In this document: positions 28,218-36,574 of the stretch, piece after piece
Position numbering within the stretch: position 1 is the stretch's first letter
Layout of the letters: the number at the start of each line of letters is the position of its first letter
DNA from: Chara braunii
Taxonomy: Eukaryota > Streptophyta > Charophyceae > Charales > Characeae
Length of the DNA stretch: 36,574 bases
Direction of reading: 5' to 3'
NCBI GenBank assembly: GCA_003427395.1
Contig: BFEA01000037.1
Coordinates: 2,009,658-2,046,231 of the forward strand
Notes under the pieces: model-generated
Seen by the model: only the letters and a program-made list of their open reading frames with translations
Told to the model about the DNA's origin: nothing
Database searches by the model: none
Program-made: the position numbers and the translations under genes

Positions 28218-29999
28218 TCGTCGGTGCTAGTCTTCGGTCAGAGGTCAGTCCTTCGTCTTCCCCCCCAACCCCAGTAGGTTCAGTGCAATGAATGTGTCGA
28301 CCGCTCGTCCTGGTGACAGACCCCCGACCTCCCCCCTCTTCGTCATCACCAACTCCTCTACTCGCTCCTTACCCACCTCGGAATGCTCATGCCTAGACTC
28401 CCCACCCCCCACTTTCCAACCTGCGCATGACAACTCTCCAATCTTCGATCTCTTCCTCAAATCACTTTTTCCCGCAAGCCTCCCAGCCAAGAATGACTCA
28501 GTTATCTCAGATGGCAGACTGATAACGGAGTTCACTCAACTAATCACCCCGCTGGTCAACCATACTGCCTCCATCGCATCTTCGTCTTAGATCCTCCCAC
28601 TGCTTCCCTCCTCCCTCTCCACCTTTTTCCTCTTCTCCTCCTCTTACCGAGATCATTCGTGCAATTACAAGCCAGACTCGTTCAGGGGAGGTTCGACTCA
28701 TCTCTAAAAGTAAATGATCTACTTGAGTTCGCTCAGAATGTCGCCTTCGTCTCCTTCCGCAATGGCGAGCAATCATTCTTCTTTCTGAAAAGAAAAAAAA
28801 ACAATCGAACTACTCTCACACTCATTTTTCTCCAATTTGATTACCTCCCTAATCTTCGTTGGCTCAAGACACCTTCCTTTTCTGACGGCTAAGGAACAGG
28901 ATCGCGCCAAGCAGGATCTCGTCGTCTTCAAGGAAGAACACTCGCACGACCTTCGAGTTCCTTTTTACTGTTTTGTCCTCTGTCTGGCTTCCTCAAGAAG
29001 ATCGTCCTTCCGATTTTGGGTTACCTCGGGTCTGCGGAGCCTCACTGAGCACCTCTCCTCCCTGGCGCTCTCACCAGGCTTCATCACGCCTCTCGCCTAC
29101 TTCTACAAAGGTTTCCTCGCAGAGCTGATCAAGTTGGGCTTCAGCCACCTTTTCTTGCACTCGCTCATCTCCACAGGACCAGGGCACTGGTTCAGATTGA
29201 TCAAGGGCGCTATTTGCGACACCCTCCCGAATTTCTACCTTATTCCCTAGTCCCCAAGAGAATCTTCTTACCCACCCTCGCAACCTCCTCCGCAACTCTT
29301 TCTTAGAACCACTGAGGGAACCTTCTCTTTTCCCTTTCGCGAGGAATCTCATGACTAACCAGCATGGCACCGAAGAGATCTTCCAATACTTCCTCCTCCA
29401 AAAAAAGAAGATAAACCCGAGCCTCCGATTATGCCTCCGCCCAAGACTCTCCCCCGACTGAAACACATGCCGCTATTCAACCCATGTTCCCCATCCCTCA
29501 TCCTTCCCTCCATACCACCAGTCACCAAAACCCCTCTACCTCCAACCCTCAGAACCTATCAGCACCTAAAACCCCTCGACCCTTGGACGTTCTCTTCTCT
29601 TTCTTCTTGATTCTCTTCCTCCTCCATCTCTTCACCTTCTGCCTCCTCTTCTTCAGGGTTCCTTTCTACTCCCTCTTTCTCCCGCCTCACTAGGATGGGT
29701 TATGTTTTGAATGAAGGCTAACGAGGTTGTTTCATAACTACAAACTGCATCTCACTGTTATCATCAGTTAACGGAAGGAGGACGAGAGGAAGGAACGGTG
29801 TCCGGAAGATCAGAAGAACGACGATCAGATGACTATTCCACTTGGATGTCATCAGTGTTCTCTAGTTGCTTGCTCTACCACCCCTGCTTAAAGGATGAAT
29901 GAAGGAGGGACAAAAAGGTAGGGGGCAGCTAGTGAGTAGGAATTTTAGAAGTAATATTGAACATATTTTATCGGACTTAATTTCTTAATCAACGCGTAC

Positions 30000-31269
30000 T
30001 CCATCAGCCTTTAATACTTTCTCACACTTGAATCCCCAGAATCTCATACGTTTTTTTGCAAGTATTCTTGATTCAATCAAATGGTGAATCTGTATTTAAA
30101 AAAAAAAAAAAAAAAAAAAAGAAGAAGGAAGGAGAGGCGAAGGGGAAGATGTATTTTATTCCCTTCACCAACCAATCATCAATCTGATCGACCGTTTGCA
30201 AAGGATAGGAAAGGTCATTTTGTTTCAAGATGTACGAATGCTTGTTCTTTAATATTCATTTCACCAGTTCTTGAATTTCATCCTCGCGCAATAATTCTTA
30301 AATCGATCAAATGATCAATCGGCCTCCACAAAAAAAAAAAAAAAAAAAAAAAAAAAACGAAGAATAAGATGTACTATATCCTCTTTGCCCAACCGATCAA
30401 CCATCTAATCGACCAAGGAAGTAGAATAAAAATGTTGTAGGTCAGAATCTACAATATGTCTAATCGCCCTTAAGACGAATGATTGCTTTATATTAATGAT
30501 TATCTCACCAGTTTTCCGAATGCTTTCTCACAATCAATTCCCCGAACCTCACTCGTTCGCATAAATGCTTGAATCAATCAGCACTCCACTTTTGTGCTAT
30601 CCTGCTCCCTTGCATCTAACCTGCAACATCTCCCAATCGCATTTCTCTGTTCTGTCACCAGTATTAAGGATATCTCTTGTTTACAAATTTAACCTTCCCT
30701 GCTCTCAACCCCAGCATCTCCCTTTACGTTTATTAGACTTTCTGCAAACCAAGTGTGGAATGTCAAAATCTAGGTCTTATTATAAAGATCACCTCAACTC
30801 TCTTTGTCATCTATTTGCAAGAACCTTTTATCTCATGCACAAAGAAAAATGACGAAAGAACGGAAGGCGGGAAACAATTATGAAAGTTACAAGGGGAAAA
30901 GGCGAAAAAAAAAATTGGAATGCTGCAACTAAATATCTTCGACTTAAAAAAAATAAAAAAAAAAATAAAAAAAATAATAAACGACAATAATGGTTTTTTT
31001 CGCTACCCTCACCCTCTAGTAAGCATTGCGGAAGAATCATTTACTGCTCTCAAGGTTCGATCTCATTAACGATCGTTCAATTTACCATTACCCATCCGAA
31101 GGCCACCTTTGCGTCACACTTTTTGTCAATTGGCAACATATCTTATTCGCCCACTTTACGAACCAATTAATCAAATTAACCGATCTATCAATCTACCCAT
31201 CAACTCTGAAGAATCATTTTTCCTTCTCGACCTTTCCCAATTCATTAGTTGACTACCTTGTCGATTGGA

Positions 31270-31300
<31 letters not shown>
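30000..31300. repeat. Diverged repeats punctuated by pure A tracts
   Basis: A tracts lie at 30098-30120, 30330-30357 and 31273-31300. The DNA before or between them shares motifs in the same order: a GATGTA...CAACCRATCA segment, TTTCTCAC..AATcCCC.GAA.CTCA, and TTGATTCAATCA/TTGAATCAATCA. The spacing near the first two is about 235 bases. This looks like a degenerate tandem or clustered A-tailed element (SINE-like), but I cannot define a unit precisely. Confidence 0.4.
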
Positions 31301-31302
<2 letters not shown>

Positions 31303-31699
31303 AAAGGGAAAAAAAAGAACGACAGGAATGATAAACTAACCAATTGATCTGATATTCCATCCTTCTCGATTGGATATTATCATCACCCGCTTATACAAAC
31401 AAACTTTCTTCAAATCGACCGACTTGTCACCCAATCATTCGGTTGATCAACTAACTGGTTGCCTATTTCACGAGCTTGAATAACCAATAGATCAAATCAA
31501 TCACTCATGGTTAATGGACCTCCAAAAATTCGTCGAACCTAGCAACGAAGCTTATTAGCGAAAGGTTACTGAATTTGTTGAAACAAGTAAGCGAAATCAG
31601 TATTTAGGTTTGGTGAAGACAAAATGTCTATTTATGACTTCGGGCTCTGTGAACACCGAAAACTGGTTTCGAGATTCAACTTAGTAGTTCTAGGAAGTT

Positions 31700-33217
31700 A
31701 TATCCCGAAGTGTTTTTGGCGTTTCGCTACCGAAAACGCACTTTAGGATTTCGGTGTTATGCTAAGTTTTTTTGCGGGGTTATTTTTCGAAGTGCTTTCT
31801 GTGTTTCAGTACAAAAAACGCACACCAAGATATCGGTGTTTAATACATCATATTCCGAAGTGGTTTCGGTGTTTCGGTACTGAAAATGCACTTCGAGATT
31901 TCGATGTTTTACCTAGGCAATTTGAGTGCTTATATCCCGAAGTGGTTTCAGTGTTTCAATACTTAAAACGCACTTCGGGATTTCGGTGTTTTACTTAGGC
32001 AATTTGAGTGCTTATATCCTGAAGTGTTTTCAATGTTTCGGTACCGAAAACGCACTTCGAGATTTCGGTGTTTTACTCAGGTATTTTGATAGGTTATATC
32101 CCGAAGTGGTTTCGGTATTTCGGTACCGAAAATGCACTTCGGGATTTCGGTATTTTACTTAGGCATTTTGAGTGTTTATATCCCGAAGTGGTTTTGGTGT
32201 TTCAGTATCGAAAACGCACCTCGGGATTTCGATGTTTTACTTAGGCATTTTGAGTGCTTATATCCCGAAGTGGTTTTCGTGTTTCGGTACCGAAAATATA
32301 CTTCGGGATTTCGATGTTTTACTTAGGTAATTTGAGTGCTTATATCTCGAAGTGTTTTCGGTGTTTCGGTACTAAAAACGCACTTTGGGATTTTGGTGTT
32401 TTGCCTATTTGTTTTGCTTATTTGTTTTGCTTATCTGTTTTGCGGAGTTATTTCTCATAGTGCTTTCACAAGTTTCAGTGTTTCGGTATTGAAAACACAC
32501 TTCGGGATTTCGGTGTTTAATACATCATATCCCGAAGTGTTTTCCGTGGTTCGGTACGGAAAACACACTTGGGGATTTCGGTGTTAGTCGTTTTTTTTAT
32601 GTTATATCCCGAAATGCTTTCAGTGTTTTGGTATCGAAAATATACTATGGGATTTCGGTGTTTTACTTAGGCATTTTGTGAAGTCATATCCCGAAGTGTT
32701 TTCGGTGTTCTAGTCCCGAAAATATAATTCGGGATTTCGGTGTCTTAGTCAAGCATTTTGCAAAGTCATGTAACACACTTCGGGATTTCAATGTCTTACT
32801 TAGTATTTTTTGCGAAGTGATATCCTGATTCCCAAAGTATTTTCGGTGTTTCGCTACAGAAAACACACTTCGGGATTCGGTGTTTTACCTTGTATGTTTT
32901 TGCGAAGTCATATTCCGAAGTGCTTTCAGTGTTTCGCTATCGAAAATGCACTTTGGGATTTCGATGTTTTACTTTTTGTTTTTGCGAAGTCATATCCCGA
33001 AACGATTTCGGTATTTCGGTACCGTAAACGTACTTTGCAATCTCCGTGTTTTACTAAGGTGTTTCGTGAAGTCATATTCTAACGTGCTTTCGGTGTTTCG
33101 GTACCAAAAATACACTTCAAGATTTTTGTGTTTTACAACTTTTACTTCAATTTTTTGGAGAATCATTTCTCGAAGTACTTTCAGTGTTTCGGTATTCAAA
33201 ACGCACTTCGAGATATG
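31700..33217. repeat. 82-bp tandem array, each unit a quasi-palindrome (about 18 units)
   Basis: Six consecutive units start at 31932, 32014, 32096, 32178, 32260 and 32342, exactly 82 bases apart. Flanking units are degenerate, some truncated or with insertions (for example 32768 and 32342-32449). Each unit contains CCCGAAGTG, a middle with GGTACC, and CACTTCGGG. The two halves pair: CCCGAAGTG with CACTTCGGG, and TTTCGGT with ACCGAAA. The rest of the unit is a T-rich spacer (GTGTTTTACTTAGGCA). Since 82 is not a multiple of three, the similar peptides seen in successive short frames hop reading frame every unit, so the array is not coding. Confidence 0.95.
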
Positions 33218-34132
33218 ATCTCACAAATTGAATTCGAACTCGACTCACACAATCATCATCACATACGTCACACAGCAAGGAGGGGAGTCATATACAAAAG
33301 AAAGGTCCTTCCATGCGCACACACATGGGGAAACAACCACAAATGAAAAAAAAAAAGGAGAGACAGAAATGGAAAGAGAGAGAGTATATTACACTTTCTC
33401 AATGTATCATTTTTGGGATTTCTTGTTTGATATTGTTTTTATTTCTCACAATCTGTTATTCACTCAGTCCTTGTCAGTCTGTTGTGTATTTCTTTCTTTC
33501 ATAGACAACCGTCACAAGATTCATATTTTATGCCCCTCGCACCCTTCAAGTCTATTGTTTCAGATAAAATTTATGTGATCATTAACTACTTCGTTTTGCT
33601 ATTCATCTTGTTTTGATTTCTGACTATTCATTTTTCCTTAACTCTTTACTTCTCATGGGCAGGTTTTGTATCACAGAAAGTCATTGTTCCTAATTGTTGT
33701 TTCAACATTTTTATAGATGGTAAGTTTTACACTTTCCATTTTGTTTTTCTCCGCATGCTGTCCTAAAACGTTGTTCATTATACAACTCAAAGTGGCAATT
33801 CTTTTGTTTTAAGCCACCACTACCTTTCTCACTATTGGGAAAATGGAGCATAAACGTCACAATGTATTTATCGGGGGTCCCGAGGAGGCTGGGGGGCAAA
33901 AAAAAGTTGTTTCGAAAAAAAAAATAAAAAAATACAATGGGGAAAGGAAGGATATCAAGGAAGGTCGTGAAGGTGGTGTGCTGACTTTGGTGCTTGAAGG
34001 AACACATCTCTGCAGAATAACAACTAGTTCCGTGTTTTTTTTTTTTTCCTTTTGATGTCGTTGTAGTGCCGGAATTCACGGACAACTAACACTTTGCAAC
34101 GAACGTGGGACTCTCACATGTACTTAAGATTC

Positions 34133-34435
34133 TGTATCCAGTTGTTTTCACGACACTAAAGATTGTTTTTTATTTTTTCCCTGCTTTTCTGTCCTCCTGT
34201 AACAGCCCGTTGGAGGGCATACTCTCACTCGTGCCCGCACTTCGGTATCCAGTTGCTTTCACGTCCAAAGAGCATTTTTTTTTTTTTTCCGTTCTTCGTT
34301 TTATCCTGGGTGTGCTGCCCTTATTACGAGAGGGTTGTAACGCCCGTTGCTAGGGCACACTCTCAAGTGCACCTCGAATTTTGTATCTGGCTGCTTTCTC
34401 GTCGTTAATCTTGTCGCTTTTTTTTTTTTTTAATC
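34133..34435. repeat. Three diverged repeats, each with a T tract
   Basis: TGTATCCAGTTGTTTTCACG, GGTATCCAGTTGCTTTCACG and TGTATCTGGCTGCTTTCTCG start near 34133, 34244 and 34382. The first two are followed by a T-rich tract, then TGTAAC(A)GCCCGTTG.(A)GGGCA..CTCTCA. The units are about 110-140 bases long because the T tracts vary. This may be a short dispersed element inserted repeatedly. Confidence 0.65.
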
Positions 34436-34538
34436 CATTTCTGCAGAGTACCAAAAAAGAAAGCACAATGGGACCCAGACTCGACAAAATTCGGTGCGCA
34501 GTGAAATTCAGGATCGGTAAAAACAAGATCGACGGTAG

Positions 34539-34556
34539 TGGTGGTTTAAACCACCA
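34539..34556. repeat. 18-bp perfect palindrome
   Basis: TGGTGGTTTAAACCACCA is its own reverse complement. No adjacent gene or terminator context is recognised. Confidence 0.9.
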
Positions 34557-34844
34557 GTACACCAAAGGCTAAATGTACGAGGCTAAATTTGAATTTGACC
34601 GAGCCTAAAAAATAAAGCATATATTTTCTATTTTCTTTCTTTTTTTTTTTTATGGGGGGGCAAGTAAATTGGAGTCACACCTAACATTCAGAATGGGCAA
34701 CTTCAGCAGTTCCTGAAATGAACCAAAAATAACTACCCTAAATCTGCCAAGCTACCCTTTGATTTTTTTTCATTGTTGTTCTCTTCTACTCGTTTCTTTC
34801 ATCATGCATGCGAGACATGTTGTTCTATCTTCCCATGTGGAGGG

Positions 34845-34933
34845 CAGATGCACAGGTAGGGAGCCCAGAAGGCAGATGCACAGGCAGAGAGTCGAGAGCC
34901 TAAAAGACAGATGCATGAGCGGAGAGCCCAGAA
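34845..34933. repeat. About 30-bp repeat, three copies
   Basis: GCAGATGCACAGG..GGAGCCCAGAAG recurs with variation as GCAGATGCACAGGCAGAGAGTCGAGAGCC and ACAGATGCATGAGCGGAGAGCCCAGAA. Unit length varies from 28 to 36 bases. Confidence 0.65.
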
Positions 34934-35324
34934 CTGAGCAAACAGACATACACGCGTTCAGTTATAGGAAAACGAGAGTGGTGACACATGATAACGTGAT
35001 ATAATGTTGCAATGGAAAACAAAAAACTTAAAGTGAAAGAGGAGTTGTATGCGAGGGAAGATAACTTTGTGTGTGGCATTTTTGTTTTTCATATTTTTAC
35101 CAACAAATATGCATTTCTTGTTTTTGCTTGCTCTTGTTATCTGTATGCATGGCAGGTATGACTGATTCACTGTTAATAGAGAATTCTTGAAAATTTCTCG
35201 GCTCATGGATGATTTGTGGTGCAGGACTGTGGTTGACTACCAGAGATGAAATACTACGACTTCTGTGACTTTTTTTTTCCGATTGTCATAGAACTTGCAA
35301 ACACAATCAAGTACAGTCTCATGC

Positions 35325-35326
<2 letters not shown>

Positions 35327-35374
<48 letters not shown>

Positions 35375-35648
35375 AACACAATTGTTCATAACTTCATAGT
35401 CACTACGTTCAATTGTAGCATAGGTGGTCACATGATCACAGAACTATTACGTTTCTGTTGTATATATATACACAAAGAGAGAGAGAGGGAGAGGGAGGAG
35501 GAGAGAGAGAGAGTGTATATATATACACAAAGAGAGAAAGAGAGAGAGAGAGAGAGACGCGGTTGTTCATAACTTCGTAGTCACTAAGTACAATTGTAGT
35601 ATAGGTGGTCACATGATGACAAAACAATTACATTTTTGTTGTATTCCT
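35327..35648. repeat. Duplicated 85-bp segment, each copy preceded by a (GA)n tract
   Basis: TTGTTCATAACTTC.TAGTCACTA and the downstream AGGTGGTCACATGAT occur from about 35384 and again from about 35564. GA tracts lie at 35327-35370, 35472-35513 and 35531-35557. Between the copies the palindromic TGTATATATATACACA-type motif appears twice, each time passing directly into GA repeats. Confidence 0.8.
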
Positions 35649-35794
35649 AAAGCCGGGTCGGAAACCATCATGTCTATACGAAGAGATTTTTGTGTGAATG
35701 TTAACTCATTTACTGTGTATTCTGTTATGTAATTTCGCTTTTAACATTGCTCAAGGACGCTTTGTCTCTTGCTTCTGGAAAATTACTTTCTCTC

Positions 35795-35834
35795 TCACTC
35801 CCACTCTCTCTCTCACTCTCTCTCTCTCTCTCTC

Positions 35835-35884
<50 letters not shown>
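35795..35884. repeat. (CT)n microsatellite
   Basis: About 40 CT units with a few CA and CC interruptions. Confidence 0.95.
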
Positions 35885-35887
<3 letters not shown>

Positions 35888-36289
35888 CGAAGGTATAAAT
35901 AATAAAAGTTAAAAAACAAAAGAAATTATTTTGTCCTCCACAGTGCAGTCTTCTTACCCCTCGTTCCGTCGTCTTTCTCCTCCTTTCCTCCATTGTCACA
36001 TCGTTTTCCTGCTCTTTCTCCCCGTTGTCCTCGTCCTCCGCCTCCTTTTCCCCATTATCATCTTCCTCCACGTGAAAGGAAAAAAAAAATGACGTGGAGG
36101 TGGAGGAGGACGACAATCAGAAGGCCGCGGAGGATGGTGCGGAGAAGAAGGTGGAAGATCGCACTGGGGAGGAGGAAGACGAGGACCGGACTGTCGAGGG
36201 CGCCCTCTCTCTCTCTCTCACTCACACACACACACATTGCCCCTGACCACACTTTAGACTGCACCAACCCCCACTCGCCCACCCCCCCT

Positions 36290-36574
36290 TTGCCTGTCCC
36301 CAGGCCCTCAGCCTTTGGGGCCATGGTTGTCGAGCCGTGGCCCCGGGGCCCCGGTGGGGGTCCGGGGGTGGGCACCCCCAAACCTGGCTCCGGACCTGCC
36401 CCCTCACCCCCCCCCAAAAAAAAACTCCAAAAATGGGGTTTTGTGCCCCACCTCGGACCCCCCCCCGGGCCACACCCACCACTAGGGGGACCGGGGTAGC
36501 TGCGGGTGCGAGGCCGGGGGCGGGGCCAACAGCTGGCGGGGGCGGGGTTGAGTGTTGGCGAGGGTGGGGTTGAG
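36290..36574. other. Very GC-rich window end with G-run tandem motif
   Basis: Composition changes sharply to GC-rich with runs of 4-10 C or G. The last 45 bases hold two copies of a motif of about 21 bases (TGGCGGGGGCGGGGTTGAG and TTGGCGAGGGTGGGGTTGAG). Several G runs are close enough for a long-loop G-quadruplex. Open frames on both strands are composition-driven. The unit may continue past the window edge. Confidence 0.6.

Larger units (their letters stand above)
27633..31699. other. AT/pyrimidine-rich flank, no recognised gene
   Basis: Two plus-strand frames (28288-28590, 100 codons from ATG; 28837-29250, 137 codons) are the longest. Neither has a recognisable domain, and they are separated by stops. 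They might be remnants of a retroelement, since an A-tract follows at 30098, but this is not supported by any motif. Other content: the 25-bp minisatellite at 28093-28217, CT-rich DNA at 29480-29690, and A-tract-punctuated repeats from about 30.0 to 31.3 kb. Confidence 0.45.
33218..36289. other. Low-complexity flank without a supportable gene
   Basis: Contains homopolymer A/T tracts, three diverged T-tract repeats (34133-34435), a 3-copy repeat at 34845-34933, GA-flanked duplications (35327-35648) and a (CT)n tract (35795-35884). All open frames are short and cross these repeats. Confidence 0.5.

Noticed and set aside
28288-29250. Possible LINE ORF1 remnant upstream of the A tract at 30098
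   Set aside because: Frames are broken and no ORF1 motif (CCHC knuckle, RRM, DUF4283-like core) is visible. Proximity to an A tract is not enough.
31700-33217. CRISPR-like array
   Set aside because: Units are contiguous 82-bp repeats without unique spacers, in a eukaryotic context with no cas genes.
31759-33346. Series of short plus-strand frames encoding similar peptides (VSVFRYRKRTSGFRCFT type)
   Set aside because: The peptides arise from the 82-bp non-coding repeat. The unit length shifts frame every copy, and stops occur every two to three units.
34611-34616. AATAAA polyadenylation signal
   Set aside because: The motif is expected by chance in AT-rich DNA and no gene ends before it.

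Overview
This is repeat-dominated nuclear DNA from a eukaryote. The evidence is long dinucleotide microsatellites, A-tailed LINE debris, long-terminal-repeat (LTR) retrotransposons, palindromic DNA elements, a minisatellite array and one exon ending in a consensus GT splice donor. Both recognisable LTR elements use a primer-binding site (PBS) that reads TGGTATCGGAGC on the minus strand. This is one base from the plant initiator-Met-tRNA PBS TGGTATCAGAGC, and a 4CXXC_R1-type zinc finger also occurs in plant proteins. A plant or streptophyte-alga source is therefore my best inference, not a demonstrated fact. Scattered single Ns (mainly 13.0-24.9 kb, and around 1.8-2.04 kb) plus one 315-N gap mark a draft assembly.

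Layout. 1-214: leader and PBS of a minus-strand LTR element, followed by its LTR edge. 215-2034: putative LTR or repeat sequence without a credible gene, ending in a perfect 21-bp hairpin next to an LTR-like TGTNAC start. 2035-6484: non-coding sequence with microsatellites. 6485-7026 (minus): the only host-gene-like coding segment, an exon with a CDCA7/4CXXC_R1-like zinc finger. 7027-11053: no supportable gene, several short tandem duplications. 11054-12718: a fold-back DNA element, invaded by a 5'-truncated LINE that has a 14-bp target-site duplication. 12786-27632 (minus): a 14.8-kb Ty3/gypsy retrotransposon with LTRs of about 2.8 kb. 27633-31699: AT-rich and pyrimidine-rich DNA with minisatellites and A-tract-punctuated repeats. 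31700-33217: about 18 copies of an 82-bp unit, each a quasi-palindrome. 33218-36574: T-tract repeats, GA-flanked duplications and a very GC-rich end.

The Ty3 element is the core of the window. Read on the minus strand it contains: 5' LTR carrying a 200-codon ORF; PBS; gag with a CCHC knuckle and a DxExNPGP tail; a retropepsin ORF; reverse transcriptase-RNase H; a PHD-finger ORF; integrase (D,D35E plus a GPY/F-like module); and, through an ATGA stop/start overlap, a third coding region of about 2 kb with an acidic stretch; then the 3' LTR. A 521-bp AT-rich element with terminal inverted repeats sits exactly between RNase H and the PHD segment. Several frameshifts and stop codons show this copy is dead. 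The most unusual points are the PHD finger inside pol, the LTR-borne ORF, the ATGA-coupled extra ORF, the 2A-like motif at the gag end and the 82-bp hairpin array.
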